Of a stretch of 64,000 bases of DNA, positions 55,659 through 64,000 are shown one piece after another. The translations under genes and the position numbers were made by a program. Within the stretch, counting starts at the first letter, position 1. Every line of letters begins with the position of its first letter. The notes below the pieces were generated by a model that was not told the DNA's origin, did no database searches, and was given only the letters and a program-made list of their open reading frames with translations. This stretch comes from Actinomycetota bacterium (lineage in GTDB: Bacteria > Actinomycetota > Actinomycetes > Mycobacteriales > Mycobacteriaceae): positions 146,256-210,255 of the forward strand of contig JAFDWN010000007.1 of the NCBI GenBank assembly GCA_018268465.1, given 5' to 3'.

Positions 55659-56288
55659 ATGACATCACGGTTCCTGCCCTATGCCACCACGCCCGGCCGG
55701 CTCGTCGCCCAGGTGATCAGCGACGTCGTCGTGGCGACCTGGACCGTCATCTGGGTCCTGGTGGGGTTGGCCGTGCACTCGGCGATCGCGACCATCGCTG
55801 AGGTGGGCCGGCAGGTGCAGGACGGCGCCACGGGGATCGCCGACAACCTCGACTCGGCGGGCAACAGCGCAGACAACGTCCCGCTGATCGGTGACGCGAT
55901 CGCCAAACCGCTGATCGCGGCCAGTGCGGCGGCGTTGGACATCGCCGGCGCCGGACAGAACCTCGACAGCACCGCCAGCTGGCTGGCGTGGGTGCTGGCG
56001 CTGGCGGTGGCGTCCCCGCCGATCCTGGCGGTCGGTATGCCCTGGCTGTTTCTGCGGGTGCGCTTCTTCCGGCGGAAGTGGACGGCGATCACCCTGGCGT
56101 CGACCTCGGCCGGCGAGCAGTTGCTGGCGCTGCGCGCACTGGCCAACCGGCCGCTGGTCAAGCTCGCGGCCATCAGTGATGACCCGGTGGGCGCCTGGCG
56201 GCGTCAGGACGCCGTCGCCATCCGGGGATTGGCCGCGCTGGAATTGCGGACCGCGGGCGTGCGTGTCCGCCGCGTCCCCCACCAATGA
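55659..56288 (+). CDS. conserved membrane protein
   Basis: A 209-residue protein corresponding to Rv0779c by place. Two membrane segments (about 23-42 and 107-127) enclose an extracytoplasmic helical loop of about 60 residues (VQDGATGIADNLDSAG), then a cytoplasmic C-terminus. No enzymatic motif. Function unknown. It ends 4 bp from the purB stop in convergent orientation; ATG at 55659 with a long unrelated in-frame lead upstream that is not used. Confidence 0.78.
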   Translation: MTSRFLPYATTPGRLVAQVISDVVVATWTVIWVLVGLAVHSAIATIAEVGRQVQDGATGIADNLDSAGNSADNVPLIGDAIAKPLIAASAAALDIAGAGQNLDSTASWLAWVLALAVASPPILAVGMPWLFLRVRFFRRKWTAITLASTSAGEQLLALRALANRPLVKLAAISDDPVGAWRRQDAVAIRGLAALELRTAGVRVRRVPHQ

Positions 56289-56292
56289 GCTG

Positions 56293-57711
56293 CTAGAGGA
56301 TCGCGCCCGAGGTGTACTTGGCGGCCTCGGGATAGCGGCCGACCAACTCGTCGACGGCCTGAACCACCCGGTCGACCTGGTCGCCCGCCGCGCCGGTGAA
56401 GGCCTGTTTGTCGGCGAGGGCCGCGTCGAGTGCGGGGCGGTCCAGCGGCAGCCGCGGGTCGGCGGCGAGCCGCTCGAGCAGATCCGGCTCGGCGCCGCGT
56501 TCCCGCATCGCCAGTGCGACGGCCACGGCGTGCTCCTTGATCACCTCGTGGGCGGTCTCGCGGCCCATCCCGGCGCGCACCGCCGCGATGAGGATGCGGG
56601 TGGTGGCCAGGAACGGCAGGTAGCGGTCGAGTTCCCGCTGGATCACGGCCGGGTAGGCGCCGAATTCGTCGAGCACCGTCAGGAACGTCTCGATCTGCCC
56701 GTCGATCGCGAAGAACGCGTCGGGCAACGCGACGCGGCGCACCACCGAGCAGAACACGTCCCCTTCGTTCCACTGCGCGCCGGCGAGTTCGGCGGCCATC
56801 GAGCCGTATCCGCGCAGCACGACCTGAAGGCCGTTCACCCGTTCGCAGCTGCGGGTGTTCATCTTGTGCGGCATCGCCGAGGACCCCACCTGGCCGGGTG
56901 CGAAACCCTCTGTCACCAGTTCGTGCCCGGCCATCAGCCGGATGGTGTGGGCCAGCGACGACGGGCCTGCGCCGAGCTGTACCAGCGCGGACACCACGTC
57001 GTGGTCCAGTGAGCGCGGATAGACCTGCCCGACGCTGGTGAAAATCTCTGTGAAACCCAGGAATTCGGCGACCAGACGTTCGAGTTCGGCAAGCCGGTCA
57101 GTGTCGCCGCCGAACAGGTCGAGCATGTCCTGCGCGGTGCCCATCGGGCCTTTGATCCCCCGCAGCGGGTAGCGGTCGATCAGCTCACGCACCCGGGTCA
57201 AGGCGATCAACGTCTCCTCGGCGGCCGACGCGAAACGTTTGCCCAGCGTGGTGGCCTGCGCGGCGACGTTGTGGCTGCGGCCGGCCATCACCAGATCGCG
57301 GTAGACGACCGCCCGCTCGGCCAGCCGCGCCACCACCGCGACCCCGTGGGCGTGCACCAATTCCAGGGAGCGGCGGATCTGGAGCTGTTCGACGTTCTCG
57401 GTGAGGTCGCGACTGGTCATACCCTTGTGCACGTGCTCGTGGCCGCCGAGTGCGTTGAATTCCTCGATACGGGCCTTCACGTCGTGGCGCAGCACGCGTT
57501 CGCGGGCGGCGATGGAGTCCAGGTCGACGTTGTCGAGAGCGCGTTCATAGTCGGCCACCACACCCTCGGGCACCGCGACGCCCAGCTCGGCCTGAGCGCG
57601 CAGCACGGCCAGCCACAGCCTGCGCTCGGCGACGATCTTGGCGTGCGGGGACCAGATCGCCACCATTTCGTCGCTGGCATACCGGCCGGCCAACACATTG
57701 GGGATCGCCAC
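56293..57711 (-). CDS. purB: adenylosuccinate lyase PurB
   Basis: A 472-residue homotetrameric lyase acting twice in purine synthesis (SAICAR and adenylosuccinate cleavage). The signature GSSAMPHKMNTRSCERV (about 280) and the active-site TSRDLTENVEQLQIR (about 96-110) are clear. It begins MAIPNVLAGRYAS, typical of mycobacteria. Divergent from the RNase HII-RSD gene across 41 bp. Confidence 0.97.
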   Translation of the reverse strand: MAIPNVLAGRYASDEMVAIWSPHAKIVAERRLWLAVLRAQAELGVAVPEGVVADYERALDNVDLDSIAARERVLRHDVKARIEEFNALGGHEHVHKGMTSRDLTENVEQLQIRRSLELVHAHGVAVVARLAERAVVYRDLVMAGRSHNVAAQATTLGKRFASAAEETLIALTRVRELIDRYPLRGIKGPMGTAQDMLDLFGGDTDRLAELERLVAEFLGFTEIFTSVGQVYPRSLDHDVVSALVQLGAGPSSLAHTIRLMAGHELVTEGFAPGQVGSSAMPHKMNTRSCERVNGLQVVLRGYGSMAAELAGAQWNEGDVFCSVVRRVALPDAFFAIDGQIETFLTVLDEFGAYPAVIQRELDRYLPFLATTRILIAAVRAGMGRETAHEVIKEHAVAVALAMRERGAEPDLLERLAADPRLPLDRPALDAALADKQAFTGAAGDQVDRVVQAVDELVGRYPEAAKYTSGAIL

Positions 57712-57752
57712 AAAGACAGAGCTTACGACGGCGATCAGGCACAGTAGGAACC

Positions 57753-59468
57753 GTGTACTTCGTGGGGGTCGACCTGGCGTGGGGTCAGCGCAAACCCACC
57801 GGCCTTGCCGTCCTCGACGACGAGGGCCGGTTGGTGCACGTCGGTGCGGCGTCGGACGACGCCAGCATCCTCAAGGCGTTGGAGCCGTTCGTGCAGGACG
57901 ACTGCCTGGTCGCCGTGGACGCCCCGCTGATCGTGACGAACCCGACCGGGCAGCGCCCGGCGGAGAAGCAGCTGAACGCCGATTTCGGCCGGTTCCAGGC
58001 CGGCGCGCACCCGTCCAACACGGGCAAACCCGAATTCGCGGACACCCCGCGGGGGGCCCGGCTGGCCGAGACGCTCGAATTGGACATCAACCCCGATTCG
58101 ACGGCGGACCGGCGGGCCATCGAGGTGTATCCGCACCCGGCGACGGTGGCGCTGTTTCGGCTCGGCCGCACCCTGAAGTACAAGGCCAAGCCGGGGCGGC
58201 CGGTGCCGCAGCTGCGCGCGGAGCTGCTGCGGTTGATGGAGCACATCGAGGCGCTCGCCCAGGCCAGCCCGGCGATGCGGGTGAGCGACCATGAAGGCTG
58301 GGCACGTCTGCGGGATATTGTCGAAAACGCCACGCGTAAAAGCGAATTGCGGCTGGCCGAGGATCCGGTCGACGCCGTCCTGTGCGCATACGTGGCGCGC
58401 TACGCCACGGACCGGCCCGACGATGTGACCACCTACGGCGACGGCGTCACCGGCTATATCGTGACCCCGACGCTGCCGGCCGATCTGACGTCGACGCCAC
58501 CGGAGGCTTCACCTGGGGCCGTGCACCACGCGATCGCCACGTTCACCGAACGCAGGCCCGCGCTCATCGCCGGCACCGCGCGCTACCTGGACCGGGTCAC
58601 CACTCTGCTCGACGACGCCGGGATCAACTATCTGAGCGTCACCGCGCGCACCAAGTCGGTGTCGTCCTTCGCGGCCAAGGCCGAGCGAAGCGTTGACGGT
58701 GTGCGGCTCTACACCGATCCGCTCACCGAGATCACCGACCAGATCGGTCTGCGGGTGATCACCTACCTGCGCGAGGACGTGGCCGCGGTGGCCAATCTGC
58801 TGGCCGACGGCATGCGGCTGCTCGACGACCGCGACATGGGGCTGGAGACGGCCAGCGCGGGCCGCTGGGGTTATGCGAGCAGACATCTGCTGGTCGCGGT
58901 GAAGGGTGAGCAGCAACCCGCGTCGGTGCAGGTCCGTACGGTGCTTCAGCATGCGTGGGCGGAGTTCGAACACGACATCCGCTACAAGGGGTCGATCCCG
59001 GTGGAGGACGCCCCCGACCTGGACCGCCGCTTCACGCTGGCCGCGGGCCTCCTCGAGCTGGCCGACCGGGAGTTCACCGCGATCCGCGACCGGCTGAGGT
59101 CCTCCGATCCCGGCGAGCGGGTGCTCGCGCCGTCCAGCGATCCGCGGATCCCCACCCCCGTCCTGGCCACCTACCTGGGCAATCGGTTTCCCGACGCGGG
59201 CTGGTCGCGCACCGACCACTACGCCTGGATCTCCGGGTTGTTACTCGAGTTGGGCGTGGACTCACCGGAGCTTCTTGACCCGATCCTCGACGGTGTGGAC
59301 AGCGCGGCCATCACCACCTCGATGGATTACCGCTTCCCGCCGGGGGCGGTGCGCCGCCTCGACGACGTCCTGCTCGCGGTGTTCGGCGACCGCTACATCG
59401 CCCTGGCCGGCAACGCCGATCGCGTCGCGCTGCTGCGAGCGCGGGCGCTCCGGCTGCATCCCGCCTAA
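57753..59468 (+). CDS. RNase HII-(p)ppGpp synthetase fusion (RHII-RSD)
   Basis: A 571-residue fusion. Residues 1 to about 230 are DUF429 (VGVDLAWG, AVDAPLIV, EVYPHPATVALF), shown in M. smegmatis to have RNase HII activity. Residues about 275-420 are a RelA/SpoT synthetase: RTKSVSSFAAK (299-309), DQIGLRVI (329-336), GYASRH (373-378), and the QVRT...WAEFEHDIRYK motif (393-412). The remaining 150 residues are helical. It makes alarmone and removes R-loops under stress, per published work on MS_RHII-RSD. GTG start. Confidence 0.9.
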   Translation: MYFVGVDLAWGQRKPTGLAVLDDEGRLVHVGAASDDASILKALEPFVQDDCLVAVDAPLIVTNPTGQRPAEKQLNADFGRFQAGAHPSNTGKPEFADTPRGARLAETLELDINPDSTADRRAIEVYPHPATVALFRLGRTLKYKAKPGRPVPQLRAELLRLMEHIEALAQASPAMRVSDHEGWARLRDIVENATRKSELRLAEDPVDAVLCAYVARYATDRPDDVTTYGDGVTGYIVTPTLPADLTSTPPEASPGAVHHAIATFTERRPALIAGTARYLDRVTTLLDDAGINYLSVTARTKSVSSFAAKAERSVDGVRLYTDPLTEITDQIGLRVITYLREDVAAVANLLADGMRLLDDRDMGLETASAGRWGYASRHLLVAVKGEQQPASVQVRTVLQHAWAEFEHDIRYKGSIPVEDAPDLDRRFTLAAGLLELADREFTAIRDRLRSSDPGERVLAPSSDPRIPTPVLATYLGNRFPDAGWSRTDHYAWISGLLLELGVDSPELLDPILDGVDSAAITTSMDYRFPPGAVRRLDDVLLAVFGDRYIALAGNADRVALLRARALRLHPA

Positions 59469-60889
59469 TCCGGCGCGGACCCCAGGTGCGTGGGGTCGGT
59501 GATGCCGGCGTCGCGAATGCCCAGCTGCCGGTTGATGGCCATGGTGATGAAGAACAGTACGACGCCGATCGCCACCAGCACGCACGCCAGCAGGTACTGC
59601 TCGGCGGGCCGGCCCGACAGCGGTGTCACCAGATACAGCGACGTCAGGCATCCGATCACCGGCAGCGCCGTCGGCGTGCGGAAGTGCCCGCCGGCGGCGC
59701 GCACATCGCGGCGCAGCACCAGCACCGCCACGTTGACCATCGCGAACACCGTGAGCAGCAGCAGCGAGGTGGTCCCGCCGAGGACGGCGATCGCGTTGCT
59801 GTTCGCGAACGCCGTCACGTAGAAGATCAGCCCGAACGCGATGGTGGTGGTGAACAGGATCGCCACCCAGGGGGTGCGTCGCGCCGGGTGGACCGCCCCG
59901 AGGACCGGCGGGAGCACGTGCTGGCGGGACATACCGTAGATCAGCCGGCTGGCCATCAGCATGTTGATCAGCGCGGTGTTGGACACCGCGAACATCGAGA
60001 TGAACGGCAAGATGTCCTCGATCGGCAGTCCCGGCGCGCCCGCCTTGACGACCTCGACGAGCGGGGTGTCGCTGGCCGCCAGCTCGCCCACCGGGACCAG
60101 CGCGACGGCGACGATCGCCACCACGACGTACACCACGCCGGCGATGCCCAACCCGGACAGCAACACCTTGGGGAACACCCGCACGGGATCCTTGGTCTCC
60201 TCGGCCATGTTGACCGAGTCCTCGAAACCGACCATGGCGAAGAATGCGAGCGAGGTGGCGGTGGTCACGGCCAGGAATGCGTTCTTGTCCTCGGCGGTGT
60301 CGAACGCCACCACCCGGGAGAAGTCGACATCGGCGCCGCCGGTGAACGCCCACAAACCGACCAGGATCACCAGCAGCAGGCCGGTGATCTCGATGATCGT
60401 CAGCACCACGTTGAGCTTCACGCTCTCGCCGACCCCGCGCAGGTTGACCAGAGCGAGCAGAAGCATGAAAAGCAGCGCGACAACGACGATTCCGGCTGTC
60501 CCCCAGCTGAAGTCGAATGCGGTGAAGAAGTTGGACGCGAAGAACCGCGACGCGGTCGAGGCCGACGTGATACCCGAGCACATCACGATGAACGCGACCA
60601 GGAAGGTGATGAACTGCACGCCGAAAGCCTTGTGCGCGTACAGCGCCGCACCGGCGGCCTGCGGATACTTGGTCACCAGTTCGAGGTAGCTGAACGCCGT
60701 GATGGTGGCGATCAGGAAGGCCACGAGGAACGGAAGCCACGCCGCCCCACCGACTTCGGCGGCGACGTCGCCGGTGAGCGCGTAGACGCCGGTCCCGAGG
60801 ATGTCGCCGACGACGAAGAGCAGGAGCAGACCCGGGCCCATGACCCGCTTGAGTTCAGGCTGGCTGCTTGTGGTTGCGGATTCCCCCAT
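59465..60889 (-). CDS. APC-family amino-acid permease
   Basis: A 474-residue transporter with about 12 membrane segments. GPGLLLLFVVGDILGTGVYALTG is the unwound first helix of APC transporters, FFAMVGFEDSVNMAEETKDP the conserved sixth-segment region. Cationic amino acids are a possible substrate by analogy only. It ends overlapping the RNase HII-RSD stop by 4 bp in convergent orientation. Confidence 0.88.
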   Translation of the reverse strand: MGESATTSSQPELKRVMGPGLLLLFVVGDILGTGVYALTGDVAAEVGGAAWLPFLVAFLIATITAFSYLELVTKYPQAAGAALYAHKAFGVQFITFLVAFIVMCSGITSASTASRFFASNFFTAFDFSWGTAGIVVVALLFMLLLALVNLRGVGESVKLNVVLTIIEITGLLLVILVGLWAFTGGADVDFSRVVAFDTAEDKNAFLAVTTATSLAFFAMVGFEDSVNMAEETKDPVRVFPKVLLSGLGIAGVVYVVVAIVAVALVPVGELAASDTPLVEVVKAGAPGLPIEDILPFISMFAVSNTALINMLMASRLIYGMSRQHVLPPVLGAVHPARRTPWVAILFTTTIAFGLIFYVTAFANSNAIAVLGGTTSLLLLTVFAMVNVAVLVLRRDVRAAGGHFRTPTALPVIGCLTSLYLVTPLSGRPAEQYLLACVLVAIGVVLFFITMAINRQLGIRDAGITDPTHLGSAPD

Positions 60890-60950
60890 GGCCCCTCCTG
60901 TCGAACATCCCGACGCCTCATCATCGATCAGCCGGGCTTGCTGTGTACCG

Positions 60951-61931
60951 TCAATGCGCCGATCGGCTCCAGGAGTTCGGCGTGCCCGTCATCGCGCTGA
61001 CGCGGTCCAGGAATCGCTCGGCCGACGCGGCATCGTGGTCGCGCTGCCATCCGAACGTCGTGGGACGTTGGGCACGGTCGTGCCAGAAGTGTCCGGCCCG
61101 GCCGGCCGGCCGGGTGGCGACCAGCCATACGGCGGTGTCGGCGCCGTCGGCCGCGTCGCGCAGCAGTGGGCCGGCGAGTTGGCCGAAGCGCGGCAGCGCC
61201 TCCGCCACGCCCGGAGTCTGCACCCACCCGGGGTGCATGCTCTCCACCCGCACGTCGGTGCCCGCCAGGCGCTGCGACCATGCCTCGGCCAGCACCACCT
61301 GCATCCGTTTGGTGCGCGCGTACGCGCGCACACCGTCGTAGGGGCTGTCCCGGTATTCCATGTCGTCGGCGCACAGCGCCGAGGAGTACATGCCGCCGGA
61401 GGACACGAACACCACCGACGATCCGCCGGCCGCGCGCAGCAGCGGCAACAGTTCCTCGGTCATGACATGCGGGCCCAGGATGTGGGTGGCCAGTTGCAGT
61501 TCGTGGCCCTGCGGGCTCTCGCGACGCTCCCGCGGCAGCACACCGGCGTTGTGGACGAGCCCGTGCAGCGCGTCGATCCGCCCGCGCAGATCGGCACACC
61601 ACGCCCGCACGGCGTCGAGATCGCTGACGTCGCAACGCTCCTCGATCACCGTCGCGGCCGGCACCGACCCGCGGATACGCCCGGCCGAGCGCCGCAGCCT
61701 GGCTTCGTCGCGTCCCACCATGTGCACGGTGGCGCCGAGTTCGGCGAAGCAGCCCGCCATCGCTTCGCCGATGCCGGAGGTGGCGCCGGTGACCACCACC
61801 CGCTTGCCGGCCAGCGCACCTGGGTCCGGGTCGGCCGGCCACCACCGCCGGCGCAGCAGTGAACCGATCTTTGAGTAGCCGAGCACCACCGAGCGGTCGA
61901 GGGCGGTATCGGCGAGCGCGGAGAACTTCAT
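60951..61931 (-). CDS. short-chain dehydrogenase/reductase
   Basis: A 326-residue SDR with an N-terminal extension of about 45 residues. The cofactor motif VVVTGATSGIGEAMAG (about 47-62), the NAG motif in VHNAGVLP, and the catalytic Ser/Tyr/Lys set (VSSGGMY, then YARTK) are present. Substrate unknown, likely a lipid-related ketone or alcohol. ATG at 61931; an upstream in-frame start adds 11 residues. A TetR gene lies 45 bp upstream on the same strand. Confidence 0.87.
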   Translation of the reverse strand: MKFSALADTALDRSVVLGYSKIGSLLRRRWWPADPDPGALAGKRVVVTGATSGIGEAMAGCFAELGATVHMVGRDEARLRRSAGRIRGSVPAATVIEERCDVSDLDAVRAWCADLRGRIDALHGLVHNAGVLPRERRESPQGHELQLATHILGPHVMTEELLPLLRAAGGSSVVFVSSGGMYSSALCADDMEYRDSPYDGVRAYARTKRMQVVLAEAWSQRLAGTDVRVESMHPGWVQTPGVAEALPRFGQLAGPLLRDAADGADTAVWLVATRPAGRAGHFWHDRAQRPTTFGWQRDHDAASAERFLDRVSAMTGTPNSWSRSAH

Positions 61932-61976
61932 CGCAGCGAGGTAGCCGCGCGGGGGCCTCCCCAAACACCGGCGAGC

Positions 61977-62588
61977 TCAGTCATAGGGGGCGAGCACGTC
62001 GATGACATCGACCAGGGTCGCGCGCGCGGTTTCCCGCGGGCTGTCGCCGTCCCCCACGAGCGCTGCGACCACCGCTCCGTCGACGGCGCAGACGAGTGCG
62101 GTGAGCTGTCCGGGCCGAACCGATCGGCCGGAGCGGGCGACGACCTCGACGACCGCGTCGGTGCGCTGCCGCAGGATGCGCCGCTGGATGTCGCGCAGCC
62201 CAGGCTGCCGCGCGCAGGCGACGAACCGTTCGTAGCGCGATATCAGTTGTTCGCTGACGCGGGGGCCGGGGGCCTCGCCGACGAGCAGGTCGACCAGGAC
62301 GTCGGCGGTCGACTCCGCGCCGCGGCGGCGACGGGACAACCCGGCGACGCGGCTACGCAACTGTTCGGTTTCGCGGTCGCCGACATGTTCGACCGCACTG
62401 GCGACCAGGTCTTCGAGCGACGAGAAATAGTAGGTGGTCGACGCCAGCGGCAGGCCCGCTCGACGCGCGACGGCGCGATGCCGAACCGCGTCGAATCCGC
62501 CTTCGCACAGCAGGTCCGCAGCTGCGCTGACCAGCGCATACCGTCGACGTTCCCCTTTGGGGGTGACCGCTGCCGTCACCTCTAGCAT
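61977..62588 (-). CDS. TetR-family regulator
   Basis: A 203-residue repressor corresponding to Rv0775 by place. The helix-turn-helix reads VRHRAVARRAGLPLASTTYYF (about 36-56). It is upstream of the SDR on the same strand and divergent from the secreted esterase across 90 bp, so it likely controls one or both; no operator palindrome is clear in that gap. Confidence 0.86.
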   Translation of the reverse strand: MLEVTAAVTPKGERRRYALVSAAADLLCEGGFDAVRHRAVARRAGLPLASTTYYFSSLEDLVASAVEHVGDRETEQLRSRVAGLSRRRRGAESTADVLVDLLVGEAPGPRVSEQLISRYERFVACARQPGLRDIQRRILRQRTDAVVEVVARSGRSVRPGQLTALVCAVDGAVVAALVGDGDSPRETARATLVDVIDVLAPYD

Positions 62589-62678
62589 GCTGCCAGCCAG
62601 GGCCGTGCGGCATCATGCTTTCGGCTAATCATCAGCCTTTACTTATGCGCGGGCGGGGTGGCACCGACTCCGGGTGGC

Positions 62679-63578
62679 ATGATGGCCGCCATGCCTGAGC
62701 TCAGCCGCCGCACGCTTCTGCGCGTCGGCGCCGCGGCGGCCGCGGGCGCACTCGGCGCCGCCGCGTTGGGCACTGTGCCGCGCGGTGAAACCGGCGTCGA
62801 GACGACGGTTTCCATGGCCGGCCGCGGGGTGCCGCTGGCGCCGCCGCCACAGCCCGCGCCCGCCGCGGCTCCCACGATGACCACCGGTTCGTTCGTGTCG
62901 GCGGCGCGCGGCGGGATCGACACCGCGTGGGCGATCGCCCGCCCGCCCGGACAGACCGCACCGCTGCGGCCCGTCATCGCCCTGCACGGCAAGGGCGGCA
63001 GCGCCGCCGAGGTGATGGCAGGTGGCGTGGAGCAGGGTTTGGCCCAGGCCGTCGACGCGGGTCTGCCGCCCTTTGCGGTGGTGGCGGTCGACGGCGGCGG
63101 AAGTTACTGGCACAGAAGAGCATCCGGTGAGGATTCGGGTGCGATGGTGCTCGACGAGCTGTTGCCGCTGCTGGGCGCGCAGGGCCTGGACACCTCGCGG
63201 GTGGGGTTCTTGGGCTGGTCGATGGGCGGCTACGGCGCACTGCTGCTGGGCGCCCGGTTGGGCGCAGCGCGCACGGCGGCCATCTGCGCGGTGAGCCCGG
63301 CGCTGTGGACGTCGGCCGGCGCCGCCGCGCCGGGCGCCTTCGACAGCGCCGACGACTACGCCGCGAACAGCGTGTGGGGACTGCCGCAGTTCGCGTCCAT
63401 CCCCATCCGCATCGACTGCGGCACCGGCGATCCGTTCTATTCCGCCACGCGGCAGTTCATCGCCGAACTGCCCAATCCGCCGGCGGGCGGCTTCTCCCCC
63501 GGCGGACATGACGGCGCATTCTGGAGCGCTCAGCTGCCCGCCGAGCTGACCTGGATGGCGCCGCTGCTGGTGGCCTGA
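62679..63578 (+). CDS. Tat-exported esterase
   Basis: A 299-residue esterase of the esterase-D/antigen-85-like hydrolase group, matching Rv0774c by place. The N-terminus SRRTLLRVGAAAAAGALG is a twin-arginine signal. The nucleophile motif FLGWSMGGYG (about 185-194), Asp in CGTGDPFY and His in SPGGHDG form the triad. ATG at 62679 follows GGGTGG; ATGs at 62682 and 62691 are possible. It ends 2 bp from the purD stop. Confidence 0.85.
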   Translation: MMAAMPELSRRTLLRVGAAAAAGALGAAALGTVPRGETGVETTVSMAGRGVPLAPPPQPAPAAAPTMTTGSFVSAARGGIDTAWAIARPPGQTAPLRPVIALHGKGGSAAEVMAGGVEQGLAQAVDAGLPPFAVVAVDGGGSYWHRRASGEDSGAMVLDELLPLLGAQGLDTSRVGFLGWSMGGYGALLLGARLGAARTAAICAVSPALWTSAGAAAPGAFDSADDYAANSVWGLPQFASIPIRIDCGTGDPFYSATRQFIAELPNPPAGGFSPGGHDGAFWSAQLPAELTWMAPLLVA

Positions 63579-63580
63579 CC

Positions 63581-64000
63581 TCAGAGGCTGATTCTGCCTT
63601 CGGCGGCGGCTAATCCGATGTCGGTGCGAAAATGGCTGCCGGCCAACCGGATCGAGTGCATGAGCGTGTAGGCCGCGTCGCGTGCGGCGGCCAGATCGGC
63701 TCCCGCACCGACCACCGAGAGCACCCGGCCGCCCGACGACACGACCGCCCCGTCGTCCCGCCGTGCGGTGCCCGCGTGCAACACGCCGTCCGCCTCGGAC
63801 CCGGTGATGACATCACCGACCCGCGGCCGTCCCGGATAGTTCTCCGCGGCCAGCACGACCGTCACGGCGGCGCCGTCGCGCCAGCGCAGATCGGGGAAGG
63901 CGGCGAGTTCGCCAGTGGCGGCAGCGCGTAACAGCTGCCCCAGCGGGGATTCCAGCAGGGCCAGCACCGACTGCGTCTCGGGATCGCCGAAGCGGCAGTT
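63581..64000 (-). CDS. purD: GAR synthetase PurD, C-terminal part
   Basis: The C-terminal 139 codons of phosphoribosylamine-glycine ligase, cut by the window end. The visible part begins in the ATP-grasp metal motif [10 protein letters not shown] and continues with [20 protein letters not shown], both typical of PurD. The enzyme makes GAR early in purine synthesis. The rest of the gene lies beyond base 64000. It is convergent with the esterase. Confidence 0.95.
   Translation of the reverse strand, partial: NCRFGDPETQSVLALLESPLGQLLRAAATGELAAFPDLRWRDGAAVTVVLAAENYPGRPRVGDVITGSEADGVLHAGTARRDDGAVVSSGGRVLSVVGAGADLAAARDAAYTLMHSIRLAGSHFRTDIGLAAAEGRISL

Overview
This window is high-GC mycobacterial chromosome, most like a fast-growing Mycolicibacterium. 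The signs are mycothiol synthase (mshD), the mycolate desaturase desA1, the lipomannan factor lmeA, leaderless GTG/ATG starts, encapsulin with DyP peroxidase, and the RNase HII-(p)ppGpp synthetase fusion first described in M. smegmatis. From memory, the order from desA1 to purD follows the M. tuberculosis stretch Rv0824c to Rv0772 in reverse, with local insertions.

Bases 1-9351 are the right-hand part of an integrated phage-like element. Its genes run on the + strand with start/stop overlaps: small ORFs, a DUF3631 primase/helicase-like ATPase, HNH nuclease, large terminase, portal, MuF-like minor head protein, scaffold, HK97-type capsid and one connector. It stops there with no tail gene and meets a 41-bp copy of the 3' half of a tRNA-Lys gene, the attachment core. 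The integrase end lies left of the window. This head-only layout resembles capsid-encoding phage satellites (cf-PICI, phiRv1/phiRv2-like) more than a complete prophage. The ATPase gene carries a cluster of 9-bp repeats in both orientations, a candidate replication origin.

Bases 9400-24050 hold a Band-7 protein and a small partner, a TetR regulator, desA1-dus, an LCP cell-wall ligase, and a phosphate block: phoU facing pstB-pstA-pstC-pstS, with PHO-box direct repeats before phoU and pstS. mshD and the orphan regulator glnR follow.

Bases 24189-28694 hold lmeA, a 65-bp tandem repeat, and a sulfur operon (thiX; then a leaderless poly-cysteine leader peptide before DUF4395-cysA2-sseC). A leaderless 32-aa membrane peptide is coupled to a nitrobindin-like protein and a lipoprotein. 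On the - strand comes an amino-acid ABC transporter with a long structured leader, then pabC; ygfZ and a DUF3073 gene are on the + strand.

Bases 33874-64000 carry the purine genes purM, purF, purL, purQ, purS, purC, purB and purD. They are spaced among hydrolases, an antiporter, an M18 aminopeptidase, the DyP/encapsulin pair, a flavoprotein, an intact ptrB, the RNase HII-RSD fusion, an APC permease, an SDR, a TetR regulator and a secreted esterase. Two copies of a 60-bp palindromic repeat lie in the intergenic spaces.

Protein family calls come from reading motifs by eye. No search was run, and locus names of other species are from memory.
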